Notes under the pieces: generated by a model
Seen by the model: the letters and a program-made list of their open reading frames with translations, nothing else
The model's database searches: none
What the model was told of the DNA's origin: nothing
Shown here: positions 8,490 through 17,454 of the stretch, piece after piece
How positions within the stretch are numbered: the stretch's first letter is position 1
How the letters are laid out: the number at the start of each line of letters is the position of its first letter
Assembly (NCBI RefSeq): GCF_042466685.1
Contig: NZ_CP170448.1
Span: 1,054,001-1,118,000 of the forward strand
From: Vreelandella sp042466685
Lineage (GTDB): Bacteria > Pseudomonadota > Gammaproteobacteria > Pseudomonadales > Halomonadaceae
Direction: 5' to 3'
DNA length: 64,000 nt
Program-made: the position numbers and the translations under genes

Positions 8490-10136
8490 GTGCTTCCCTA
8501 TCTGATTCGTCGAACCCGCGGGTTGATGACCGCCGCTGCCCTGGCCAGCATTCTCTCGGGGTTTTTCAGCGTGCTGCTGATTGCCCAAATCAATGCGGCG
8601 TTAAACAGCGATGCCGCCAGCCGTGCCAATGCGGCTTGGGGCTTCGCGGGGATTGCTGTGGCCCTAATGGTCTGTCGGATGGTGTCGACGGCGCTGTTTG
8701 AGCGGTTGGGGCAGCGGGCGCTGGCTGAGTTACGCAGTTTTGTCGCCCAGTGTGTGGCCGAGACCCCCTTTGCCCGGTTCGAGCGTGTGGGCAGTGCGCG
8801 GATCCAGTCGGCGCTCACCGAGCACAGCAATAACGTGGCGGTACTGTTCGTTAGCTTGCCGGTGATTTTGACCAATACGGTCATCGTGGTGGGGTGCTTG
8901 GGCTACCTGGCGATGCTCTCATGGCAGGTGTTCCTGTTTGCTTTAGGGGTGATTGGGCTGGGTGCTGTCGGCTACCATCTGGTGCATTTGCGCGCTATTC
9001 GTTATCTCCAGAGTGCGTCGTCAGAGCAGGATCGCTTGTTTGGGCATTTCCGCGCGCTGACCGATGGGGCAAAAGAGCTGCGCCTGCACCAGCGCAAGAG
9101 CCGGGTCTTTATGGATCAGATACTCGGGGAGTCGGTTGAAGGTGTGCGGCGACTGCGTACCTATGGCATGTCGCTGTTTGTGATCTCGACCAGTTGGGGG
9201 CAGTTCCTGATGTACGCCTTTATTGGCCTGGTGCTGTTTGTATTGGCAGGCGATGGGCCTAATCAAACCCAGGTAATGACCGGTTTTGCGCTGGTGTTTG
9301 TGTTTATGGTGACGCCCCTGGAAGGGTTGCTGATCAATATTCCGCGGATCAATATGGCGCGGGTAGCCGCTAGCCGAATTGATAACATCACCCGCGAGAT
9401 GCCCCATGGGCAGGAGAGGCAGGCGTCACCTCAGGTGCCTGATTTTCAACGTCTTGAATTGCGCGACGTCACCCATCAGTACTACCACGAGCAGAGCGAT
9501 GACTTCTTTGAGCTGGGGCCGATTAATCTGAGCTTTACGCCGGGGGAAGTGGTGTTTCTGGTAGGAGGCAACGGTAGCGGTAAGACCACACTGGCCAAAG
9601 TAGTGGTGGGGCTTTACCCGCCGGAAGGTGGCGAGGTATTGCTCAATGGCGAGCGGGTCGAAGCGGACGGCTGGGATGCTTACCGGCAGCTCTTCTCGGT
9701 GGTGTTCTCGGACTTCCATCTTTTCGAGCGTCTGTTGGAAGCGCCGCGGGAAGATCTCGATGAAGAGGGCAACCGTCTGCTGGCCAAGTTGCATTTGCAG
9801 CACAAGGTGCGCGTTGAGAACGGTGCGTTCACGACCCAGGCACTCTCCCAGGGTCAGCGTAAGCGCTTGGCGCTGGTAGTGGCCTACCTGGAAGATCGCC
9901 CGTTTTTGGTGTTTGACGAGTGGGCGGCGGATCAGGACCCGTTATTCAAGGAGGTGTTCTACTGCGAGGTATTGCCCGAGCTAAAACGCATGGGCAAAGC
10001 GGTGCTGGTGATTACCCACGATGACCGCTATTTCCACCTCGCGGATCGATTGGTGCGGCTGGAGAGCGGCAAGCTGTTGGCCCCAGAGCAGTCGGCTGAC
10101 GCTGAGGTGGAGGTGGTACCCTCAGTGGCCACTTGA
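8490..10136 (+). CDS. PvdE-like cyclic peptide / siderophore exporter, ABC half-transporter
   Basis: A fused membrane-ATPase exporter of the PvdE/SyrD cyclic-peptide class. Six hydrophobic segments are followed by an ATPase domain with Walker A GGNGSGKTTLAK, signature LSQGQRKRLAL and Walker B FLVFDEWAADQDP. In pyoverdine producers PvdE moves the acylated precursor peptide into the periplasm. The frame is open from a GTG at 8466, but the GTG at 8490 has GAGG five bases upstream and gives a more usual N-terminus, so it is chosen here. It diverges from pvdA and its last 15 bp overlap the convergent cytochrome gene. A paralogue lies at 14698-16356. Confidence 0.88.
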   Translation: MLPYLIRRTRGLMTAAALASILSGFFSVLLIAQINAALNSDAASRANAAWGFAGIAVALMVCRMVSTALFERLGQRALAELRSFVAQCVAETPFARFERVGSARIQSALTEHSNNVAVLFVSLPVILTNTVIVVGCLGYLAMLSWQVFLFALGVIGLGAVGYHLVHLRAIRYLQSASSEQDRLFGHFRALTDGAKELRLHQRKSRVFMDQILGESVEGVRRLRTYGMSLFVISTSWGQFLMYAFIGLVLFVLAGDGPNQTQVMTGFALVFVFMVTPLEGLLINIPRINMARVAASRIDNITREMPHGQERQASPQVPDFQRLELRDVTHQYYHEQSDDFFELGPINLSFTPGEVVFLVGGNGSGKTTLAKVVVGLYPPEGGEVLLNGERVEADGWDAYRQLFSVVFSDFHLFERLLEAPREDLDEEGNRLLAKLHLQHKVRVENGAFTTQALSQGQRKRLALVVAYLEDRPFLVFDEWAADQDPLFKEVFYCEVLPELKRMGKAVLVITHDDRYFHLADRLVRLESGKLLAPEQSADAEVEVVPSVAT

Positions 10137-10742
10137 CACCATCCGCGACAACACCTTGTCCTTGAGCCAGAAGCGGTGAATCAGCGCCATCGCGATATGG
10201 CCGATGACCAACGCACATAGTAGCCACGAGAGTGGGCCGTGAAGCAGATTGGCGGGGGCGGTCATCCAGGTGATGTCGCGCTCGACTTCGGGCACTAGCT
10301 CCATACCGTAAAAGCGCAGCGCCCCGCCACGCCCGTACTGACGCAGAATGGCAAAAGCGGGTAGCCAAATCAGCAGCCCATAAAAGGTGATATGTACAAG
10401 GCGCGCCATGCGGCCACCCCATCCAGGCGGCTGCGGAGGACGCTGCTTGCGGTTGACCCATGCCCAGCCAAGTCGCGTCAGGGTTACGATCAGGAGCATA
10501 AAACCCAACGAGCCATGAGGCCCGATGCTCGCCAAAAACAGTGTGATCACGTTTTCGCCCATTCCCCGCCAAGCCAGCAACACGGTAAATTGCAGCGTGA
10601 TCAGTGCGGCGGTCAGCCAGTGCAGCGCACGGCTTATGCGCCCGTAGTGGCGGGGGCTGTCTCGCCAGCCAATAGGTGTTTGAGCAGGCGTGCTGGCGTG
10701 ATCACTGTTTAATACCGTGCTGTTTGTCATGCCTTTAACCAT
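10122..10742 (-). CDS. Cytochrome b561 family membrane protein
   Basis: A 206-residue four-helix membrane cytochrome. HWLTAALITLQF, GPHGSLGF, LVHITFYGLL and LLHGPLSWLL carry histidines expected to ligate two haems. The start codon overlaps the stop of the upstream siderophore-interacting reductase, and a purine-rich AGGG lies 8 bases upstream, suggesting translational coupling. Such cytochromes move electrons across or within the inner membrane. Here it may pass electrons for ferric-siderophore reduction, but that role is inferred from position only. Confidence 0.8.
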   Translation of the reverse strand: MVKGMTNSTVLNSDHASTPAQTPIGWRDSPRHYGRISRALHWLTAALITLQFTVLLAWRGMGENVITLFLASIGPHGSLGFMLLIVTLTRLGWAWVNRKQRPPQPPGWGGRMARLVHITFYGLLIWLPAFAILRQYGRGGALRFYGMELVPEVERDITWMTAPANLLHGPLSWLLCALVIGHIAMALIHRFWLKDKVLSRMVSSGH

Positions 10743-11667
10743 TGGCTTTGCCCTGGCGCCAGTAGCCCATGCTGGTGACGTACTGTTTGGGTAGCCCGCA
10801 CTCGTTAACCAGGTAGCGGCGCAGCTTCATGGCGACCTTGGTTTCAGCAGCTATCCAAGCGTAGAAGGGCGCGCTGTCATCCAAGGTGGCGGGTTCCCAG
10901 AGTGGGCCGTCCTCATCGTCGCTTGCGTCGTTGCTAGTGGCTGCCGTAGGCACGCCGCCTAGCGCTTGAATTTCCTTATGCAAATCAATATCGCGCACTG
11001 CTCTCATCAACAGCTCACCGTGCTGGCAGCCGGGTTCAGCATCACGGGTCAGCCAGTGCAGCTTAGCGGCTTGGGGCAGCAGCTGAACGTCGTCACTGCG
11101 GGGCACTTCGAACAGCGCTTCGACCCTGGGTTTGAGCGGCAGGTCATCAAGGGTTTCAAGAATGCCTGCGGCGGCGGGGAGGGCGGTTTCATCGGCGATG
11201 ATCAGAATACGGCGCACGTCTTGGGGGGGCTTCCACTCGTAACCCAGCTTTGGGCCTTCGGCATTGGCGTCGGGGGCTGTCATGGCCAGGCGGTCGCCGG
11301 GGCGGGCGTGCATTGCCCAACGCGAGGCGGGGCCATTGTCGCCGTGGAGCACAAATTCAACGTCTACCTCGGCCTTCTCCGGCCGCAGGGCGCGAATGGT
11401 ATAGGTGCGCGCAGAGGGCCGCTGGGCATCTGGTAGTGCGCGATAGGCGCCGTACCAGTCGTGCTCTTCCAGCTTGGCGATCTCAAACAGCGGGTCGAGG
11501 CTGCCACCGCCTTCGGGAAAGAACAGTTTGACGCGCTGATCCGGGGCGTAGGTCGCCATGTGGCCAACGTCTGGGCCGGTAAAGGTGAACCTGACGAGGG
11601 AGGCGCTGACTTGAGTGCGCCGGGCGAGGGTGATATCGAAAAGCTGGTAGCTCGGTTTGGCTGCCAT
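10735..11667 (-). CDS. Siderophore-interacting protein, ViuB/SIP-type ferric-chelate flavoreductase
   Basis: A 310-residue FAD-dependent ferric-siderophore reductase of the SIP family. The N-terminal barrel (LVRFTFTGPD, RTYTIRAL for FAD binding) is followed by the family's NAD(P)H-domain segment RRILIIADETALPAAAGIL and a C-terminal YLVNECGLPKQYVTSMGYWRQG. It would release iron in the cytoplasm by reducing Fe(III) in the imported complex. A Shine-Dalgarno GGAG sits 7 bases before the start. It is the first gene of a two-gene unit with cytochrome b561 and diverges from fhuB across a Fur box. Confidence 0.9.
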   Translation of the reverse strand: MAAKPSYQLFDITLARRTQVSASLVRFTFTGPDVGHMATYAPDQRVKLFFPEGGGSLDPLFEIAKLEEHDWYGAYRALPDAQRPSARTYTIRALRPEKAEVDVEFVLHGDNGPASRWAMHARPGDRLAMTAPDANAEGPKLGYEWKPPQDVRRILIIADETALPAAAGILETLDDLPLKPRVEALFEVPRSDDVQLLPQAAKLHWLTRDAEPGCQHGELLMRAVRDIDLHKEIQALGGVPTAATSNDASDDEDGPLWEPATLDDSAPFYAWIAAETKVAMKLRRYLVNECGLPKQYVTSMGYWRQGKANG

Positions 11668-11713
11668 AAGGAGGCTCCGTTACTTGTGCATCAATTAATG
11701 AGTCAATTGTAGT

Positions 11714-11732
11714 GCTAATTATTATCATTTAG
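11714..11732. promoter_or_regulatory. Fur box between SIP and fhuB
   Basis: GCTAATTATTATCATTTAG matches the 19-bp Fur consensus at 13 positions. It lies 47 bp from the SIP start and about 120 bp from fhuB, in the divergent promoter region, so it could repress both units when iron is plentiful. Confidence 0.6.
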
Positions 11733-11850
11733 AATCGTTGTCAATAATTTAACTATTAACCTCCAGAACGATTAAGGCTTAGACAATGACGCTGCTGCCT
11801 ATTGCGCCCCGCGTGGCGAGCTGTTCGGTGATCACAGAAGGGTGTCCGCT

Positions 11851-13851
11851 ATGCTAGGCGCCTCGCAAGTTGCCCAACGAGTGGGAGGCATGTCGCCCGC
11901 CAAAGCCTGTCTGATGCTTAGCCTGCCGATGGCGGTGCTATTCTGGATTGGCCTGGAGGGCCAAGGCGGTTTTGCGCTGGGTCTGCAGGCGTTAGTAGCG
12001 CCTTCCTTTGAGAATGTTGACGAGCTGTTGCTCTACTACGCCTGGTGGCCGCGCCTCTCGATTGCGCTGCTGGCCGGGGGCGGTTTAGGGCTGGCAGGTG
12101 TGCTGATGCAGCAGGTGCTGCGCAACCCCTTGGCGTCGCCCACCACTCTGGGGGTGGCGTCGGGCGCTAATCTGGCGTTGATGACCGCCACTTTGCTGGC
12201 GCCAGGGCTGCTTGTGGTTGGGCGCGAATGGGTGGCCTTGTTGGGCGGCGCGCTGGCGGTGGGGCTGGTTTTCCTGCTCTCCTGGAGGCGCGGTTTGGCC
12301 CCCATTGTGGTGGTGCTGTCGGGTCTGGTGGTCAATTTGTATTTGGGGGCGCTCTCCACCGCGCTGTTGCTGTTTAACCACGAAGCGCTCTCCGGGCTGC
12401 TAATTTGGGGCGCGGGCTCGCTGGCGCAAAATGGCTGGGACGGCGTGGCTATTCTCTGGCCACGGCTGGCGATTAGCTGTGTCGCCGCTTGGTTTTTGCT
12501 GCGCCCCTTGGCGGTGCTGGAACTTGACGACGCCAGCGCGAAGAGCCTGGGGGTCTCGCTTACCTATCTGCGCTTTGCAGGCATGGGGCTGGCCGTATTT
12601 ATTACCGGCAGCATCGTCAGCGTGGTGGGCATCATCGGCTTTATCGGTCTGGCCGCGCCCAATATTGTGCGTATGGCCGGGGCGCGCCGGTTGGGCCCAC
12701 GGCTAATCTGGTCGACGCTATTAGGGGCCGTGCTGCTGGCCACCACGGATCTGCTGCTGCAGCAGTTTGGTGGCATGGTGGCGGCCTTTATCCCAACTGG
12801 GGCGATTACCGGTGCCCTGGGGGCGCCACTGTTAATGTGGCTGATTCCGCGTCTAAAGCTCCAGGGCGATCAGCCGCCGAAAGGAGCGGGCGTTTTCGCC
12901 CATCGTCACCCTGCGCCTTCCCGCCTGGCCACCGGTTTAATCCTCGCGCTACTGGGTGCCACGCTGCTTGGGCTGCTCGTTGGCCAGGGTGTTGATGGCT
13001 GGTACTTGCTGTCGCCGGATAACTGGAACGTGATGCAGTGGCGAATGCCTCGGGTGATGGCGGCCGCCGCCAGCGGGTTAATGTTGGCGATTGCCGGGAC
13101 GATTCTTCAGCGTCTTTCCGCCAACCCCATGGCCAGCCCTGAAGTGTTGGGTATTAGCGGTGGCTGTGCCATTGCGCTGATTTTGGGGATTTTCCTGCTG
13201 CCCGCGCCGACCAACGCGATGCTAATCGGGGTTGGCACCCTGGGGGCTTTCGCGACGTTAGTGGTGCTAGTGGGCATCAACCGCAAGAGCGGTTATCTCC
13301 CCGAGCGCTTACTGCTCACCGGGGTGGCGGTTAGTGCGCTGTTTGACGCCGTGCGCAGCGTAATGCTGGCGGGCGGCGACCCCCGCGGCCAGCAGGTAAT
13401 CGCTTGGTTGGCGGGTTCTACCTATTACGTGGATCTTACCAATGCGGTGGTGGTCGGGGGTATCGCTGCGGTGTTGGCACTGGTCACGCTGCCCTTTACC
13501 CGCTGGCTGGATATCTTGCCCTTAGGCGCACCGACGGCCAAGGCGCTTGGGGTGACCCTTAACCGTGCCCGTTTAGCGCTGCTACTGCTCGTTGCACTGC
13601 TCACCGCCTGTGCCACCCTGGTGGTGGGGCCGCTGTCGTTTATTGGCCTGCTGGCGCCGCATATGGCGCGCTTGGTCGGCTTCTCACGCGCAGGGCAGCA
13701 CCTGCTGGGGGCGGCATTGATCGGCATGCTGCTGATGGTGCTGGCGGACTGGGTGGGGCGTCAGATTATTTTCCCTTATGAGATACCGGCGGGCTTGGTT
13801 GCCTCCCTGATTGGCGGCGCTTACTTTATGTGGGGGCTGCGGCGGCTATGA
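11851..13851 (+). CDS. fhuB: FhuB-type ferric-hydroxamate permease, two fused FecCD modules
   Basis: About 666 residues, twice the length of a single FecCD permease. Two homologous halves each carry RNPLASPTTLGVASGA or its equivalent ANPMASPEVLGISGG, and the coupling region GFIGLAAPNIVR or SFIGLLAPHMARL. This fused form is characteristic of FhuB and takes hydroxamate siderophores from FhuD. The ATG at 11851 is preferred over a GTG at 11842 because AAGGG lies 8 bases before it. It overlaps fhuF by the ATGA junction. No ATPase (FhuC) gene is adjacent or elsewhere in the window. Confidence 0.93.
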   Translation: MLGASQVAQRVGGMSPAKACLMLSLPMAVLFWIGLEGQGGFALGLQALVAPSFENVDELLLYYAWWPRLSIALLAGGGLGLAGVLMQQVLRNPLASPTTLGVASGANLALMTATLLAPGLLVVGREWVALLGGALAVGLVFLLSWRRGLAPIVVVLSGLVVNLYLGALSTALLLFNHEALSGLLIWGAGSLAQNGWDGVAILWPRLAISCVAAWFLLRPLAVLELDDASAKSLGVSLTYLRFAGMGLAVFITGSIVSVVGIIGFIGLAAPNIVRMAGARRLGPRLIWSTLLGAVLLATTDLLLQQFGGMVAAFIPTGAITGALGAPLLMWLIPRLKLQGDQPPKGAGVFAHRHPAPSRLATGLILALLGATLLGLLVGQGVDGWYLLSPDNWNVMQWRMPRVMAAAASGLMLAIAGTILQRLSANPMASPEVLGISGGCAIALILGIFLLPAPTNAMLIGVGTLGAFATLVVLVGINRKSGYLPERLLLTGVAVSALFDAVRSVMLAGGDPRGQQVIAWLAGSTYYVDLTNAVVVGGIAAVLALVTLPFTRWLDILPLGAPTAKALGVTLNRARLALLLLVALLTACATLVVGPLSFIGLLAPHMARLVGFSRAGQHLLGAALIGMLLMVLADWVGRQIIFPYEIPAGLVASLIGGAYFMWGLRRL

Positions 13852-14636
13852 GTCATGTGGCGATCAAGCCGAGTGAACTTTGGGCTGTGGCGGATCCCGC
13901 GGAGGTGTTGTTGGCACTTTACCGCCAGCCGCCGCTGGATAACGCCAAGGCCCCCTGTTTTGGTCAGCCTGATGAGTCGACATTGGCGGCTACTGAACTG
14001 CTGGATCATGAAGTGCTCTTCGCCCAGCTATCGCGTTACCGCCTGTACCACGGTGACGATGCTGATTTTCTGGCTGCTGCTTCGATATGGTCGAAATTTC
14101 ATTTCAGCAGTGTCTCTATTCCAACGCTGGTGGCGAACCTGCTATTGGGTTACGGCCTGCCGGTCGGCGGGGATGAGCTGCGACTGGCGTTTGGCGACCA
14201 TGGTCAGACTGCTCGTATCTGGTTGCCGCATGGTGGCGTCCCTCTGGCCTCAAAAACGCTTCAGGCACGTTTCAGTAGCCTATTCGATGACCACTGCGCG
14301 CCACTGATCGAGGCGCTTGCTGTGGTCTCCGGACTTTCTGCCAAGGTGTTTTGGAGCAATCTTGGTCACTACGTGGAGTTCGTGGGAAAGACCTGTTCGC
14401 GGCACCCGGAATTCAGCGGTGCGGGAGAACCTCTACTGGATTATCTCGCCACCAAGACGCTGCCCGATGGGCGCCGTAATCCACTCTATCAGCCAGTGCG
14501 TTACCTGGAATTGGGCGGTGAAACACCTGCTCGTGTACGGCGGCTATGCTGTATCAAATACCGATTACCCGGCGAGCCGCTTTGCGGTGGCTGCCCGCTA
14601 AAACCCGAAAATAAGCCGACCAAGAAACGCCGTTAG
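13848..14636 (+). CDS. fhuF: FhuF-like ferric-siderophore reductase (2Fe-2S)
   Basis: A 262-residue FhuF-family protein. The C-terminal cysteine pattern Cys-Cys-x10-Cys-x2-Cys, in LCCIKYRLPGEPLCGGC, is the 2Fe-2S site of FhuF. It reduces ferric hydroxamates in the cytoplasm to free the iron. The start ATG overlaps the fhuB stop (ATGA), so the two are probably translationally coupled. A longer GTG-initiated frame from 13830 is less likely. A second FhuF-like gene is at 33754-34536. Confidence 0.85.
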   Translation: MSHVAIKPSELWAVADPAEVLLALYRQPPLDNAKAPCFGQPDESTLAATELLDHEVLFAQLSRYRLYHGDDADFLAAASIWSKFHFSSVSIPTLVANLLLGYGLPVGGDELRLAFGDHGQTARIWLPHGGVPLASKTLQARFSSLFDDHCAPLIEALAVVSGLSAKVFWSNLGHYVEFVGKTCSRHPEFSGAGEPLLDYLATKTLPDGRRNPLYQPVRYLELGGETPARVRRLCCIKYRLPGEPLCGGCPLKPENKPTKKRR

Positions 14637-14697
14637 GTTAGCACGGCACGCTGCAGCGCTTCCTTTAGCGTTCAACTCTTGCAAGGAGCCAAAGTTA

Positions 14698-16356
14698 ATG
14701 GAACTGTTCAGAATCGTATGGCGTGATTATCGTTGGCCGTTTGTGGCCGTGGTACTGCTCAGCCTAATAAGCGCTGGCTTGGGCATCGGTGTTATCGCTT
14801 TTATCAATCAGCGGCTGTTGGGCACCTTCACCGACCCCTGGCGCATCCTGCCCGAATTCCTGGGGTTGATAGCGCTGCTGCTGGTCATTACCCTGACATC
14901 GCAGTTGGCGCTGACCACGCTGGGTCACCATTTCGTCTACCGGCTGCGGGGGCAGTTGATCAAGCGAATTCTGGATACCAACATTGAGCGCGCCGAGCAG
15001 ATTGGTAGTGCGCGTTTGTTGGCGAGTCTCTCCACCGATGTGAGTTCAGTGACCGTTGCTTTTATACGCTTGCCGGAACTGGTGCAGGGTGGGGTGCTGA
15101 CAGTCGGCGCCACGCTTTACCTGGCGTGGCTTTCGCCTGCCATGCTGGGTGTCACCGCGCTTTGGGTGATCGTGACTATTTTAATTGGCATACGCTTGGT
15201 GGCCCGGGTCTATGGGCATATGGCCAAGCTGCGCGAAATACAGGATCGTCTCTATGCGGATTACCAGTCGGTAATCGAGGGGCGCAAAGAGTTGGCGCTC
15301 AACCGTGACCGGGCAGAGTGGCTGTATCGTGATGTCTACACCCCTAACGCAAAGGATTGTCGACGCCATTTTATTCTTGGTGATACCTATCATCTGAGCG
15401 CGGTGAACTGGTTCAATATTATGATGCTGGGGGCCATCGGTGTGGCGTTCTTTTTGGCCAACGGCCTGGGCTGGGCGTCCGTACAGGTAGCCACGACCTT
15501 CTCACTCACGCTGCTGTTTTTGCGTGCGCCGTTGATGCAGGCGATAGGCGCCTTTCCGACGCTGATTAACGCACGAGTAGCGTTTGAAAAAATCAGCAGT
15601 TTAGACCTGGCCGAGCACCGCGAGGCGTTCGGCCACTCTGCGCTGCGCCACGACTGGCAAGTGCTTACCTTGGAGCAGGTCAGCTATCGCTACCCGGATG
15701 AGGAGTCTCGGCCGGGCTTTGCTATCGGCCCCATCGATCTAACCTTAAAACGCGGCGAAGTGGTGTTTCTGATCGGCGGCAACGGCAGTGGCAAATCGAC
15801 CCTGGCGAGACTGCTCACCGGGCTTTACCAGCCGCAAATCGGCTGCGTGCGGGTTGATGGCATGCCGCTGCGGGAAGAGGACTGGACACGCTATCGCCAA
15901 CACTTCTCGGCGATTTATACCGACCTGCATCTATTTGACCGATTGATGGGCCCCGCAGGCGAGTCACCCGACCCGGCGCTGATGGAGGAGTGGCTGGCCG
16001 CACTGGGCATGCAGAGCAAGCTCGACTTCGACGGTGATCGCATCACTAACACCAACCTCTCCCAGGGCCAGCGCAAGCGCCTGGCGATGCTGTTGGCGGT
16101 TGCCGAGCAGCGCGACCTGTTGCTGCTGGACGAGTGGGCCGCTGACCAGGATCCTCAGTTCCGGCGGGTGTTCTACCGCGAACTACTCCCCCAACTGAGG
16201 GCACTCGGCAAAACGCTGGTAGTCATCAGCCACGACGACCACTACTTCGACCAGGCTGACCGGCTGCTGGAAATGCGCGGTGGGCAGCTAGTTGAACTCA
16301 CTGGTGAGCAGCGGGAAGCCGCCAGCCGCGATGCGGTGGCGAGGGTGAATGGGTAG
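14698..16356 (+). CDS. Second PvdE-like cyclic peptide exporter (ABC half-transporter)
   Basis: A 552-residue paralogue of the exporter at 8490. It has an N-terminal membrane domain, then Walker A GGNGSGKSTLAR, signature LSQGQRKRLAM and Walker B LLLLDEWAADQDP. An AAGGAG site lies just before the ATG and the gap to fhuF is about 60 bp, so it may be cotranscribed with fhuB-fhuF. The ATPase halves of the two exporters are closely similar (GEVVFLxGGNGSGK and DEWAADQDP are shared) while the membrane halves differ more. They may form a heterodimer or serve two steps or products (inference). Confidence 0.87.
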   Translation: MELFRIVWRDYRWPFVAVVLLSLISAGLGIGVIAFINQRLLGTFTDPWRILPEFLGLIALLLVITLTSQLALTTLGHHFVYRLRGQLIKRILDTNIERAEQIGSARLLASLSTDVSSVTVAFIRLPELVQGGVLTVGATLYLAWLSPAMLGVTALWVIVTILIGIRLVARVYGHMAKLREIQDRLYADYQSVIEGRKELALNRDRAEWLYRDVYTPNAKDCRRHFILGDTYHLSAVNWFNIMMLGAIGVAFFLANGLGWASVQVATTFSLTLLFLRAPLMQAIGAFPTLINARVAFEKISSLDLAEHREAFGHSALRHDWQVLTLEQVSYRYPDEESRPGFAIGPIDLTLKRGEVVFLIGGNGSGKSTLARLLTGLYQPQIGCVRVDGMPLREEDWTRYRQHFSAIYTDLHLFDRLMGPAGESPDPALMEEWLAALGMQSKLDFDGDRITNTNLSQGQRKRLAMLLAVAEQRDLLLLDEWAADQDPQFRRVFYRELLPQLRALGKTLVVISHDDHYFDQADRLLEMRGGQLVELTGEQREAASRDAVARVNG

Positions 16357-16369
16357 TCATTGATGTGAG

Positions 16370-16404
16370 TCGCTTAGCTAAGCCGCGCCCTGGTGATGGC
16401 GAAG
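16370..16404 (-). repeat. Left copy of a higA 3'-end direct repeat flanking vapBC
   Basis: This 35-bp stretch matches 17157-17191 at 31 positions, including an uninterrupted GCTAAGCCGCGCCCTGG. Read leftward it still encodes LRHHQGAA followed by a stop, against LRHSQGAA in the intact higA. It is therefore a remnant of another higA end rather than a random repeat. Confidence 0.65.
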
Positions 16405-16519
16405 TGCCCAGTGTTCCCGTTAGAGAATGAAGACCCCAGATACCGGTGAACTGCCAGCCTTGACGCTTTTATCGCAGGGACATATATTTCAACATATACT
16501 TGCTGGCAAGGGGTGTGTC

Positions 16520-16750
16520 ATGGGCCAAGTTACGATTTATATCGATGATGATACCGAGAAGAAAATGGCGGCGGCGGCCAAGTCGATGAATGTCTCCAAG
16601 AGCAAATGGATTACCAATCTGATCAAAGAGGAGGTTGCCAATGAGTGGCCACAGGCGGTGGTCGAACTGGCTGGGGCTTGGGATGCGTTTCCGTCGCTGG
16701 AGGAGATTCGGGCAGAAACCGGCACCGACCAGCAGCGGGAACCACTCTGA
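16520..16750 (+). CDS. vapB: VapB-type antitoxin, ribbon-helix-helix
   Basis: A 76-residue antitoxin with an N-terminal ribbon-helix-helix DNA-binding segment (QVTIYIDDDTEKKMAAAAK) and an acidic, tryptophan-containing tail for toxin binding. The ATG at 16520 is chosen because the domain begins there; the upstream open frame to 16427 has no family resemblance. The stop overlaps the toxin start (TGATG), typical of paired antitoxin-toxin genes. Confidence 0.8.
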   Translation: MGQVTIYIDDDTEKKMAAAAKSMNVSKSKWITNLIKEEVANEWPQAVVELAGAWDAFPSLEEIRAETGTDQQREPL

Positions 16751-17142
16751 TGTATGTGCTTGACACCAATACGCTCATCTACTTTTTCAAAGGCATGGGC
16801 AATGTTGCCGATAACCTCTTGTCCAAAAAGCCCGGCGATATTGGCATACCTGCGATTGTGTTGTACGAGCTGGAGCTGGGTATTGCAAAATCGGCTGCTC
16901 CCAAAAAGAGAGCGATGCAGCTCGACAAACTGATCGACACTGTACAGGTTCTTGGGTTTTCCACCCCCGAAGCCAAAGCCTCAGCGCAAATTCGCGCGAC
17001 CCTGGAAAAGCAGGGAACCCCCATCGGCCCCTACGATACTCTGATAGCCGGTACCGCGCTCGCCAACCAAGGTACATTGGTCACCCACAATACTGGGGAA
17101 TTTAAACGCATTAAGAAACTAGCGGTTGAAGATTGGTACTAG
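16750..17142 (+). CDS. vapC: VapC-type toxin, PIN-domain ribonuclease
   Basis: A 130-residue PIN-domain protein. The acidic metal-binding residues are D5 (MYVLDTN), E40/E42 (YELELG) and D96 (GPYDTLIAG), followed by the conserved THNTGEF. VapC toxins cleave RNA until neutralised by VapB. The ATG overlaps the vapB stop. The pair is bracketed by duplicated ends of the neighbouring higA gene. Confidence 0.88.
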   Translation: MYVLDTNTLIYFFKGMGNVADNLLSKKPGDIGIPAIVLYELELGIAKSAAPKKRAMQLDKLIDTVQVLGFSTPEAKASAQIRATLEKQGTPIGPYDTLIAGTALANQGTLVTHNTGEFKRIKKLAVEDWY

Positions 17143-17156
17143 CTGGGTGCGCGGTA

Positions 17157-17191
17157 TCGCTCGGCTAAGCCGCGCCCTGGCTATGGCGAAG
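17157..17191 (-). repeat. Right copy of the higA 3'-end direct repeat
   Basis: This copy contains the intact C-terminal codons and stop of higA (LRHSQGAA) plus a few bases beyond. It pairs with the remnant at 16370-16404 at 31 of 35 positions, so vapBC lies exactly between two copies. Confidence 0.65.
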
Positions 17192-17440
17192 CTGAAAGAG
17201 GTCATAATTGGTCTGCATGGATAGCCAGAATTCGGCGCTTCCAGCGTTCAATTTTTCCAGAGCCAATGCCATTTCAGGTGTGACGGAGGCGCTGCCATTA
17301 ATTACCCGGTTCAGGGTGTTGCGGTGGCAGCCGAGCTGTTCAGCGACCGATGCCACACTGCTAATCTTGTGGCCGTCTTCATCCTCAATCAGGCGCTGCC
17401 GGATAATGCGGCCCGGATGTGAGGGGTTATACATCGCCAT
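17165..17440 (-). CDS. higA: HigA-type antitoxin, XRE helix-turn-helix
   Basis: A 91-residue HigA antitoxin. NPSHPGRIIRQRL is the family's N-terminal signature, and the helix-turn-helix spans SVAEQLGCHRNTLNRVINGS. It should neutralise the HigB toxin and autorepress the operon. The start at 17440 follows a GGGAG with 8-bp spacing. An ATG at 17455, overlapping the higB stop, is also open and could be used by coupling. Toxin-first order is typical of higBA. Confidence 0.85.
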   Translation of the reverse strand: MAMYNPSHPGRIIRQRLIEDEDGHKISSVASVAEQLGCHRNTLNRVINGSASVTPEMALALEKLNAGSAEFWLSMQTNYDLFQLRHSQGAA

Positions 17441-17454
17441 GGTTTGTTCTCCCA

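Noticed and set aside
8349..8588. Minus-strand frame across the pvdA/exporter promoter region
   Set aside because: It covers the divergent promoter and the exporter start, and shows no protein family features.
10012..10572. A 186-residue frame overlapping the cytochrome b561 gene on the same strand
   Set aside because: It is a shadow frame of the real gene, with low-complexity GC-rich composition and no recognised domain.
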